A stretch of 21,564 nucleotides of DNA from Ferrovibrio terrae_B (lineage in GTDB: Bacteria > Pseudomonadota > Alphaproteobacteria > Ferrovibrionales > Ferrovibrionaceae): assembly GCF_943371255.1 (NCBI RefSeq), contig NZ_CALRUC010000072.1:1-21564 (forward strand), read 5' to 3'. Of this stretch, positions 15,549-21,564 are shown piece by piece. The notes under the pieces were generated by a model. That model ran no database searches and was not told where the DNA came from. It saw only the letters and a list, made by a program, of their open reading frames with translations. A program made the translations under genes and the position numbers. The first letter of the stretch is position 1, and each line of letters opens with the position of its first letter.

Positions 15549-16235
15549 TCAAAACAGATTGAACGTGCTGCCGACGATGCCGAGCGGCAGGCGGCCGGCC
15601 TCGAACAGGCGGAACTTGATGGCGAACGGATGCTCGCCGATATCGTCCTCTGCATCGGCACTGCGCGCGGCCAGCACCAGGGCGGCCTGATAGGCCGCCG
15701 TCGCTGCCGCACCCGCCGCCACCTTCAGCAGGGCCGGATCGCTGACACCCTGGCGCGCCGCCATCTTGGCGGCATGCTCATGCGCCACCTCGCCGGCCCG
15801 CGTCGACACATGGGTCAGCGCCACCTCCAGATCATGCTGGTCGGTATGCTGCAGTGCCTGTTCCAGCAGCGCGTTCTGCATCTGCTGTTCGGCCTGCCAC
15901 CAGTCGTCATCCCAGTCCGGCGCCTGGGCGGCGGCGGAGGCCGCCAGCCAGTTCTCGACGCCGGCCACCCGCATCTCGTCAAAGCCGATGCCGGCGGTAT
16001 AGGCCTCGGCATCGTTGATCTCGGTGGCGGTCAGCTTGCGGCCGACGGCAGAAAACCACGGCAGGCTGCCGACCAGCTTTGCCAGCCGCGCCACCGCGCG
16101 CAGGCCATCCAGGTCGTCGCCATTATCAAGCTCGGCACCGGTCAGCCCGTCGAAGCCATCCTCGGCAAAGCCGGCGGCATCGTCGTCATCGTCGTCGTCA
16201 TTGGCGATCTCAACGATCTTGGTGACTTTCGCCAT
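15549..16235 (-). CDS. Acidic uncharacterised protein
   Basis: I do not recognise this 228-residue protein. It starts MAKVTKIVEIAN, then a run of seven aspartates and further acidic residues to about residue 45. A middle portion (VARLAKLVGSLPWFSAVG, EINDAEAYTAGIG, DWDDDWWQAEQQMQNALLEQAL) looks helical and Trp/Glu-rich. The C-terminal third is Ala-rich helical (AAGAAATAAYQAALVLAA), ending in FRLFEAGRLPLGIVGSTF. No signal peptide is seen, so it is probably cytoplasmic. A TTG at 16241 could add two residues. It lies 33 bp downstream of the cupin gene and 31 bp before the Sel1 gene, so it is likely cotranscribed. Whether it assists the dioxygenase is unknown. Confidence 0.78.
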   Translation of the reverse strand: MAKVTKIVEIANDDDDDDDAAGFAEDGFDGLTGAELDNGDDLDGLRAVARLAKLVGSLPWFSAVGRKLTATEINDAEAYTAGIGFDEMRVAGVENWLAASAAAQAPDWDDDWWQAEQQMQNALLEQALQHTDQHDLEVALTHVSTRAGEVAHEHAAKMAARQGVSDPALLKVAAGAAATAAYQAALVLAARSADAEDDIGEHPFAIKFRLFEAGRLPLGIVGSTFNLF

Positions 16236-16268
16236 GCCCAAAAACTCTTTCCTGGCTCTCTACAAAAT

Positions 16269-17354
16269 CTAGCGGTTGCCGCGGCTTTCGCGCCACAGGC
16301 CGAGTTTCTTCTGCACCGGGCGATCCGAGAAGCTGAACAGCACGACGTCTTCGTCTGGCGCATGGTGGCGATGCGGCACCCAGCTCGGGATCACGAAGGT
16401 GTCGCGTTTGCCCCAGTCGAAGCGTTGCGCATCGGAACCCTCGCCCACCAGGGTATAGCCCTTGCCCTCGACCACGCTGAACACCGTGGCATCTGACGAG
16501 CGATAGCTTTCGCCGGCAAAGCCTTTGGGCAGCAGCTGCATGTAGGTGCCGATGGTGGGCATCGCGCTTTCGCCATTGGCCGGGTTCACATACTGCAGCT
16601 TCAGGCCGTGACACGGATCCCACGTGTCACGCCGGCGCATGGTGTCGAGCGCCTCGCGCGTGCGGCTGTAGGGATAGTTGAACACCGGCGAGGTCGGCAC
16701 GCGGACTTCGTGATCGATCGGCAGCAGCCCGGAGCCGTAGCGCGCGAGGCTGTCGCCGGTCGGACGCGACAGCGGCTGGCTCTCTTCGGGGTATTTCTCC
16801 GAAAACGAACAGTCGAGCGCCTGCACCAGCGGAATATCCAGGCCGTCCATCCACACCATCGGCCGGTCGCTGTCGTTGCCGTGGTCATGCCAGGTCCAGC
16901 TCGGCGTGATGACAAAATCGCCTTCCTGCATGATGGTCTTCTCGCCATCGACGGCGGTATAGGCGCCGCCGCCCTCGACGATAAAGCGCAAGGCCGACTG
17001 CGTATGGCGATGCGAGGGTGCGACTTCACCCGGAAGAATGAGCTGCAGGCCGGCATAGAGCGAGGTGGTGATGCGCGACTGGCCCGGCATGCCGGGATTC
17101 TCAAGAATCAAAACCCGCCGCTCGGCTTCCTTCGCCGTGATCAGCCGGCCGGCCTCCATGATGTCGTCGCGGATATCGGCGTAATGCCACAGCGCCGGCT
17201 GGCAGGCGCTTTTCGGCTGCGGGATCACCAGGCCATGCAGCACTTCCCATAACGGCGCCAGCTTGCGGGTGCCGATCTTGTCGTAATAGGCCTTGCGCTG
17301 CTGCATCACCCCATCATCAGTTTTGGGGCGGTCGATGTTTGGATGCTGGGTCAT
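16269..17354 (-). CDS. Gentisate 1,2-dioxygenase-like bicupin
   Basis: This 361-residue protein resembles gentisate 1,2-dioxygenases, Fe(II) enzymes that open the ring of gentisate to maleylpyruvate. The N-terminal cupin has the iron site: SHRHTQSALRFIVEG (His115, His117) and the later His156 in TWHDHGN. The C-terminal cupin (YMQLLPKGFAGE... to WVPHRHHAPDE) lacks the first His pair, so iron is expected only in the N-terminal domain. KSACQPALWHYADIRD is also typical of the family. AGAGGA lies about 9 nt before the ATG. The usual partners, maleylpyruvate isomerase and fumarylpyruvate hydrolase, are not adjacent. Salicylate or 1-hydroxy-2-naphthoate dioxygenase activity is an alternative that sequence alone does not exclude. 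Confidence 0.9.
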   Translation of the reverse strand: MTQHPNIDRPKTDDGVMQQRKAYYDKIGTRKLAPLWEVLHGLVIPQPKSACQPALWHYADIRDDIMEAGRLITAKEAERRVLILENPGMPGQSRITTSLYAGLQLILPGEVAPSHRHTQSALRFIVEGGGAYTAVDGEKTIMQEGDFVITPSWTWHDHGNDSDRPMVWMDGLDIPLVQALDCSFSEKYPEESQPLSRPTGDSLARYGSGLLPIDHEVRVPTSPVFNYPYSRTREALDTMRRRDTWDPCHGLKLQYVNPANGESAMPTIGTYMQLLPKGFAGESYRSSDATVFSVVEGKGYTLVGEGSDAQRFDWGKRDTFVIPSWVPHRHHAPDEDVVLFSFSDRPVQKKLGLWRESRGNR

Positions 17355-17439
17355 CGGGTGCGTCCTCTTTGCGCCATATTATCAGACTGCGGAGGAAACC
17401 CAATCGCCTGCCTATGAGGTGATCGCGTACAGGCAAAAG

Positions 17440-17473
17440 AAAACGCCCGGTCGGGGGGCGAGCCGGGCGTTTT
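17440..17473 (-). terminator. Rho-independent terminator for - strand transcription
   Basis: A perfect 11-bp stem (AAAACGCCCGG pairing with CCGGGCGTTTT) closes a 12-nt loop. On the - strand the stem runs into TTTTCTTTT, a good U-tract. On the + strand only TTTT follows. It lies about 308 nt after the response regulator stop and just upstream of the cupin gene. Confidence 0.8.
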
Positions 17474-17676
17474 GCGCAATGACCTCTGCGCCATTGGGGC
17501 ATCGAAAGGGGGGGATCTTCCGATGCCGGCAACAGCTTGTCGCCGTCGCCATGCAACAGATATGGGGAGCATTTGCCGGCTTGCCAAGAGGGTGCCGTCG
17601 CGCCGGTCCGGCAAAGCAGGCACATTTGCGTGATGCCAGCGGCCGCGCTTATGTATGCATTGGCGCAAACACCTGC

Positions 17677-17702
17677 GGCAGAACGGGAAATCCGTTTCTG
17701 CC
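17677..17702. repeat. Bulged hairpin in the gap before the terminator
   Basis: GGCAGAACGG pairs with CCG-T-TTCTGCC: ten base pairs with one bulged T and a GAAAT loop. With the downstream terminator it suggests that the 3' portion of the response regulator transcript is structured. Confidence 0.4.
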
Positions 17703-17780
17703 ATTCTCACCTATGCAGGCAATGCAAGCCTGGGCCGCAAAAACAGCAGCGCCGCAAGCGTGGTCCGGATCACCGAAAGG

Positions 17781-18503
17781 TCAGGCGTGTGCTGCGTTTT
17801 CCGGATTGATCAGGCGATAGCCCAGCCTGGGTTCGGTGAGCAGGAAGCGCGGCGAGTCCGGATCTTTTTCCAGCTTGCAGCGTACCTTGCGCGCCAGCAC
17901 GCGCAGCGCCTGGCGCATCTCGGCATTGTCGTTGCCCCACAGCGTGATGGTGAGCTGCTTGGTGCCGACCGGCTGGCCGCTTTTCTGCGCCAGCATTTTC
18001 ACGAAACGCGCTTCCATCGGCGACAGCCGCACCGGGCGGTCGTCGCGCCGGGTGTCGCCGGTCATCGGGTCGATCACGAAGGGGCCGACGGTGACAATCG
18101 TGGTGCCGATCTTGGAACTGGCTTCCAGGTTGCGGCGGATCGCGGCGCGGACGCGCGCCAGCAGCTCGCCGGCATCGAAGGGCTTGGTCACGTAATCATC
18201 GGCGCCCAGATCGAGGGCGCGGATTTTCGCATCCACCTCTTCCTGGCCCGACAGCACGATCACCGGCATGGCCGAGGTCTTGCGCAAACGTTCCAGCACA
18301 TCGAAACCGCTGATGCCGGGCAGGCCGAGATCGAGCAGCAGCAACGTGGCTTCGCCGATCTTGGTCAGGCCCTCTTCGCCATTCGGCGCCTCAAGCACCC
18401 GATAGGCCACAGCCTCCAGTGCGGCGCGCAGGGCTGCGCGCACGGGCGTGGAATCTTCGATCAGCAGAATGCAGTGCCGGTCAGACGTCGATGCAGAACT
18501 CAG
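17781..18503 (-). CDS. Orphan OmpR/KdpE-type response regulator, CTG start
   Basis: This 240-residue two-component response regulator has a receiver domain and a C-terminal winged helix. With a CTG start at 18503 it begins SSASTSDRHCILLIEDSTPVR, giving the acidic pocket Glu16/Asp17. The phosphoacceptor is Asp58 in LLLDLGLPG, the switch Ser85 in VIVLSGQ, and the conserved Lys107 in YVTKPF. The winged helix follows (LSPMEARFVKMLA... RKVRCKLEKD... LLTEPRLGYRL). GGGAGG (18510-18515) lies 6 nt before the CTG. No ATG, GTG or TTG exists between the upstream in-frame stop (18519-18521) and the GTG at 18443, which would remove the first strand and acidic pocket. No sensor kinase gene is adjacent, so the partner is elsewhere. 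Confidence 0.88.
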   Translation of the reverse strand: MSSASTSDRHCILLIEDSTPVRAALRAALEAVAYRVLEAPNGEEGLTKIGEATLLLLDLGLPGISGFDVLERLRKTSAMPVIVLSGQEEVDAKIRALDLGADDYVTKPFDAGELLARVRAAIRRNLEASSKIGTTIVTVGPFVIDPMTGDTRRDDRPVRLSPMEARFVKMLAQKSGQPVGTKQLTITLWGNDNAEMRQALRVLARKVRCKLEKDPDSPRFLLTEPRLGYRLINPENAAHA

Positions 18504-18526
18504 GGCCCGCCTCCCTTGCTACCTGG

Positions 18527-18539
18527 CTGGATTATCCAG
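18527..18539. promoter_or_regulatory. Palindrome just upstream of the response regulator
   Basis: CTGGAT-T-ATCCAG has perfect 6-bp arms and lies 24 bp before the CTG start. It could be an operator, perhaps for autoregulation; a short palindrome like this can also occur by chance. Confidence 0.3.
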
Positions 18540-18654
18540 TCTCGTCATTCACCCAGAAGATACGTTACCGAAAAATAACCCCGCCGCCCAGCCTCAAGAT
18601 AACGCGCCAGCCCACCATGGCTATTTGCGACACCCTCCCCATAGCGCGGGATGT

Positions 18655-18668
18655 TTGATCTGCATCAT
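18655..18668. promoter_or_regulatory. FNR/FixK-type box
   Basis: TTGAT-CTGC-ATCAT matches the anaerobox consensus TTGAT-N4-ATCAA at nine of ten defined bases. It is 152 bp before the response regulator start and about 190-220 bp before the proposed chemoreceptor promoter, so it better suits control of the response regulator or an undetected transcript. Confidence 0.45.
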
Positions 18669-18676
18669 GGCCGAAA

Positions 18677-18713
18677 ATGCTCCCCGCCCCAATGTTGTAG
18701 CATTGGGGGGCAT
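18677..18713. repeat. Hairpin between divergent genes
   Basis: CCCCAATG (18687-18694) and CATTGGGG (18701-18708) form a perfect 8-bp stem with loop TTGTAG. ATGC and GCAT at the outer edges could extend the structure. No T-tract follows, and neither flanking gene is transcribed into it, so it is not an ordinary terminator. Confidence 0.5.
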
Positions 18714-18852
18714 ATCAGCCCCAAGTGAGCGTGATGGCCCGGTAGCGCAGCCTTGGCGAGCATCAGGACCAAGGGGCCATCTGATACTGGCAGTACCGGC
18801 AGATTGAGAGGGGCGGCGAAAAACCTGTGCCTCTGACTTGCGTCTCTTGTTC

Positions 18853-18879
18853 TAAATTTTCCCAGTAAACAGGCGATTA
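18853..18879 (+). promoter_or_regulatory. Sigma-28 (FliA)-like promoter for the chemoreceptor gene
   Basis: TAAATTTT-N11-GGCGATTA matches the flagellar sigma-28 consensus TAAAGTTT-N11-GCCGATAA at 13 of 16 positions with exact spacing. It lies 112 bp before the chemoreceptor ATG. Chemoreceptor genes are common sigma-28 targets, but some Alphaproteobacteria lack FliA. Confidence 0.5.
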
Positions 18880-18991
18880 TATTATCGAATGGTAACTGGG
18901 CGCCCCCGTATCAATTCCGATATTCAAACTTCCGTACACGGCGCGTGGCGTCGAAGAGCGCGCCAAACATCCCAACCAGGACTCAAAAAAG

Positions 18992-21564
18992 ATGGAAACC
19001 CCGAAGACCTCGCCCCGGCTCACGATTGGGATTCGCGGCAAGATCGTCACGGCACTGATCGCCTTCGCCCTGCTGCCGCTGCTGCTGCTCACGGCCGCCC
19101 TGTGGCTGGAAGTGGGCGAGATCAAGCAGGGCCAGACCGGGCGCGTCGTCATGGCGGCGCAGGCGATCAACGATGTGATCGATCGCAATCTGTTCGAGCG
19201 CTACGGCGATGTGCAGGCCTTCGGTTACAACGCGGTGGCGACCGAGCCGCAGAACTGGGGCAAGCCGGGCGACGACAATCCGCTGGTGGTGGCAATGAAC
19301 CGCTACATGGCGAATTACGGCATCTACAAGCTGATGCTGCTGGTCAGCCCTGAGGGCAAGGTGCTGGCGGTCAATTCGAAATCCGCCGCCGGCAAGGCGA
19401 TGGCAACCGACGCGCTGTATCAGCGCAATTACGCCAATGCGTCCTGGCTGCGTGCCGCGCTGGACGGAAAATTCCTGCAGGGTAAGAACGGCTTCACCGG
19501 CAGTGTGGTGGAGCAGCCGGCGCGCCATGCCGAACTTGCCGCGCTTTATGCCGGCGACGACTACGCCATGATCTTCGCCGCGCCGGTCACCGATGCCAAT
19601 GACAAGACGGTTGCCGTCTGGGTCAATTTCGCCGGCTTCGACCTGGTCGAGCAGATCATTCAGCAATCGAACCAGGGCCTGGGCGGCAGCGGCCTGGAGA
19701 ATGCAGAAATCACCGTGCTCGATCCGCGTGGCGTTGTGATCGTCGATTACGACAGCGAGAAGCTGAAAGGCCAGCCCTATGTTCGCGACTGGGCCGTGCT
19801 CGGTAAACTCAATCTGGCCGAGGCCGGCGTTGAGGCGGCAAAGCTGGCTGTGGCAGGCAAGGCGGGCGGCATCGAGTCCGTGCATGCGCGCAAAAAAATC
19901 TCGCAGGTTGCCGGTTATCACCGCAGCCAGGGGGCCTATGATTATTCGGGTCTGGGTTGGTCGGTGCTGGTGCGCATTCCCACCGACGTCGCCTACAGCG
20001 TCGTCAATGCGGTCATTCTCCAGGTCGGTGTGATTCTGGCGCTTGCCAGCGTGTCGGCTGTTCTGATCGGCCTGTGGTTCGGCAATGCCCTGGCCAGGCC
20101 GATCCGTCGCGTCACCACCGCGCTCACCGACATGGTCGGCGGCAAGGTCGATATCGATGTCACCGGCAAGGAAAGCGGCGACGAACTGGGTGCTGCGCTA
20201 CGCAGTGCCGAGGAAATCCGCGATCGCATCGTCAGCGGCCTGCAGACCGGCGAAACGCTGAGCAGCATCACCGCCTGCGTCATGCTGGCTGACGAAAACA
20301 ACAACGTCGTCTTCGTCAATCGTGCCGCGCAGGACATGTTCAAGGTTGCCGGCGACGATATCCGCAAGGACGTGCCGAAGTTCGACCCTTCAGCCATGAT
20401 CGGCAAGAGCATCGATCTGTTTCACAAGAACCCTGTTCATCAGCAGCGCATGCTGGCGGCGTTGGAGAAGCCCTACAATACGACCATCACGGTCGGCGGC
20501 CGTCGCTTCGATCTCACTGCCGTGCCGGTTTCCGATGTCACCGGCAAACGCCTGGGCACCGCCGTGGAATGGCGCGATATGACCCAGCAGCATGCGGTGC
20601 AGACCGAAGTGTCGGGCCTGGTCGAAGCGGCACAGCAGGGCGATCTGGCGCGCCGGGTCAATCTCGACGGCAAGAGCGGTTTCATGCGCGAGATCGCGTC
20701 TGGCATCAATGGGCTGCTGGGCACTGTCTCCAGCGCCGTGAATGAAGTCGATACCGTGCTGGGCGCCATGTCGAAAGGCAACCTCGCCAACCGCATGACC
20801 GGCAGCTATCAGGGCCAGCTCAAGCATCTGCAGGACAACTGCAATGCCACCATCGACAAGCTGCGTGAAATCACCGGCAAGATCGGCGATACCGCGCTCA
20901 ACGTGAACAACGCGTCTGGCGAGATCGCCACCGGCGCCCAGGATCTGGCGCAGCGTACCGAGAGCCAGGCCGCCAGCCTGGAACAGACCGCTGCGGCGAT
21001 GCATGAGGTCACCGAGACGGTGCGCCAGAATGCCGCCAATGCCAGTGCCGCCAACCAGAAGGCCGTGCTGGCGCGCGATACCGCGGCCAGGGGCGGCAGC
21101 GTGGTGACCGATGCGGTGGCTGCCATGGGGCAGATCGAGGGCAGCGCGCAGAAAATCAGCGACATTATCGGCCTGATCGACGAGATCGCCTTCCAGACCA
21201 ACCTGCTGGCACTGAACGCCAGCGTCGAGGCCGCGCGTGCCGGCGAAGCCGGCAAGGGCTTTGCGGTGGTGGCGCAGGAGGTGCGTGCGCTGGCGCAGCG
21301 CTCGGCCAATGCCAGCAAGGATATCAAGGCGCTGATCCAGGCCTCCAACAGCCAGGTGAAGTCCGGCGTGCAGCTGGTCAACCAGACCGGCGCGGCGCTG
21401 GACGAAATCCTCACGGCGGTGAAGCAGGTTAACGATATCGTGGCCGAGATCGCCACGGCCAGCAACGAGCAGGCCCGTGCCATGCAGGAGATCAACACCG
21501 CCGTCGGCCAGATGGATGAAATGACCCAGCGCAACGGCGCACTGGTCGAGCAAACCAGTGCCGC
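18992..21564 (+). CDS. Methyl-accepting chemotaxis protein with PAS domain, 3' truncated by window
   Basis: The frame is open from the ATG to the window end, about 857 codons, with the C-terminus missing. This inner-membrane chemoreceptor signals to CheA/CheW. A TM segment (about 18-39, IVTALIAFALLPLLLLTAALWL) is followed by a large periplasmic cache-type sensor (40-335, with LMLLVSPEGKVLAVNSKS and ITVLDPRGVVIVDYDS). A second TM is at about 336-362, then a HAMP domain (LARPIRRVTTALTDMVGG). A PAS domain follows at about 420-530 (VMLADENNNVVFVNRAAQDMF, GKSIDLFHKNPVHQQRM). The signalling domain includes the hairpin tip DEIAFQTNLLALNASVEAAR near 730 and GKGFAVVAQEVRALAQRSA. The ligand is unknown. 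AGGA about 10 nt before the ATG is a modest ribosome binding site. Confidence 0.96.
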   Translation, partial: METPKTSPRLTIGIRGKIVTALIAFALLPLLLLTAALWLEVGEIKQGQTGRVVMAAQAINDVIDRNLFERYGDVQAFGYNAVATEPQNWGKPGDDNPLVVAMNRYMANYGIYKLMLLVSPEGKVLAVNSKSAAGKAMATDALYQRNYANASWLRAALDGKFLQGKNGFTGSVVEQPARHAELAALYAGDDYAMIFAAPVTDANDKTVAVWVNFAGFDLVEQIIQQSNQGLGGSGLENAEITVLDPRGVVIVDYDSEKLKGQPYVRDWAVLGKLNLAEAGVEAAKLAVAGKAGGIESVHARKKISQVAGYHRSQGAYDYSGLGWSVLVRIPTDVAYSVVNAVILQVGVILALASVSAVLIGLWFGNALARPIRRVTTALTDMVGGKVDIDVTGKESGDELGAALRSAEEIRDRIVSGLQTGETLSSITACVMLADENNNVVFVNRAAQDMFKVAGDDIRKDVPKFDPSAMIGKSIDLFHKNPVHQQRMLAALEKPYNTTITVGGRRFDLTAVPVSDVTGKRLGTAVEWRDMTQQHAVQTEVSGLVEAAQQGDLARRVNLDGKSGFMREIASGINGLLGTVSSAVNEVDTVLGAMSKGNLANRMTGSYQGQLKHLQDNCNATIDKLREITGKIGDTALNVNNASGEIATGAQDLAQRTESQAASLEQTAAAMHEVTETVRQNAANASAANQKAVLARDTAARGGSVVTDAVAAMGQIEGSAQKISDIIGLIDEIAFQTNLLALNASVEAARAGEAGKGFAVVAQEVRALAQRSANASKDIKALIQASNSQVKSGVQLVNQTGAALDEILTAVKQVNDIVAEIATASNEQARAMQEINTAVGQMDEMTQRNGALVEQTSA

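Larger units (their letters stand above)
17355..17780. other. Intergenic region between cupin and response regulator genes
   Basis: This 426 bp gap on the - strand has no credible gene: the open frames are rich in Arg, Cys and His and lack family features. It holds the response regulator terminator (17440-17473), a bulged hairpin (17677-17702), and, close to the cupin start, GATAAT on the - strand (plus positions 17378-17383) that may be a -10 element without a clear -35. Confidence 0.6.
18504..18991. other. Divergent regulatory region between response regulator and chemoreceptor
   Basis: This 488 bp stretch separates divergent genes and contains no convincing coding region. It holds a 13-bp palindrome CTGGAT-T-ATCCAG (18527-18539) beside the response regulator start, an FNR-like box (18655-18668), a hairpin (18677-18713) and a sigma-28-like promoter (18853-18879). 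Confidence 0.65.

Noticed and set aside
15518..15712. N-terminal extension of the Sel1 lipoprotein
   Set aside because: It is Arg/Pro/Ser-rich, overlaps the upstream acidic protein gene, and would place the lipoprotein signal internally.
17293..17820. 175-codon + strand open frame in the gap before the response regulator
   Set aside because: It overlaps the cupin start, a terminator and the response regulator end; composition is unlike a protein and there is no ribosome binding site.
20390..21553. 387-codon open frame on the - strand opposite the chemoreceptor
   Set aside because: Antisense to the conserved signalling domain of the chemoreceptor, with a His/Gly/Leu-rich composition and no domain.

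Overview
The window is a gene-dense, GC-rich (about 65% by eye) bacterial segment. Gene content and protein style suggest an Alphaproteobacterium, perhaps of the Rhodospirillales type: a ParB near the left edge, a GntR-free AraC regulator, a circularly permuted ATP-grasp/alpha-E pair beside an Anbu-type protease, a Bcr/CflA transporter and a gentisate dioxygenase-like cupin. The genus cannot be fixed from sequence alone. No rRNA, tRNA, CRISPR array, insertion sequence or integrase was seen, and nothing suggests a mobile island.

Layout, left to right. (1) 1-1787, + strand: the 3' part of parB, then a membrane GGDEF diguanylate cyclase. (2) 1784-3195, - strand: a lipoprotein gene coupled by TGATG to a small P-loop kinase/ATPase. 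(3) 3307-4853: msrB (+), convergent with and overlapping a secreted alpha/beta hydrolase (-). (4) 4854-6683: a long regulatory region with a sigma-54-like promoter and a structured leader, then amtB and a strong hairpin. (5) 6885-10386, + strand: circularly permuted ATP-grasp, alpha-E protein, a 61-residue membrane protein whose ribosome binding site lies in a perfect hairpin, and an Anbu proteasome-like peptidase. (6) 10383-12456, - strand: a Bcr/CflA efflux transporter followed by exonuclease III. (7) 12646-14828: a GFA-fold zinc protein (+), an NTF2-like protein and an AraC regulator (both -), and a two-TM small protein (+). (8) 14831-17354, - strand: gentisate dioxygenase-like cupin, an unrecognised acidic protein, and a Sel1-repeat lipoprotein, spaced like one operon. 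(9) 17440-18503, - strand: an orphan OmpR-type response regulator that appears to start at CTG, with a terminator about 300 nt downstream. (10) 18504-21564: a regulatory region with an FNR-like box, a hairpin and a sigma-28-like promoter, then a PAS-containing methyl-accepting chemotaxis protein cut by the window end.

The most distinctive block is region 5. ATP-grasp, alpha-E and Anbu families are known to co-occur and are thought to make and break amide/peptide linkages on an unknown substrate. The transglutaminase-like partner often found with them is absent here, and a small membrane protein with a possible RNA switch takes its place. The right end links environmental sensing (response regulator, chemoreceptor) to candidate oxygen-type and flagellar-type control sites. 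Another general trait is that convergent genes sit end to end with overlapping stop codons, leaving no room for terminators.
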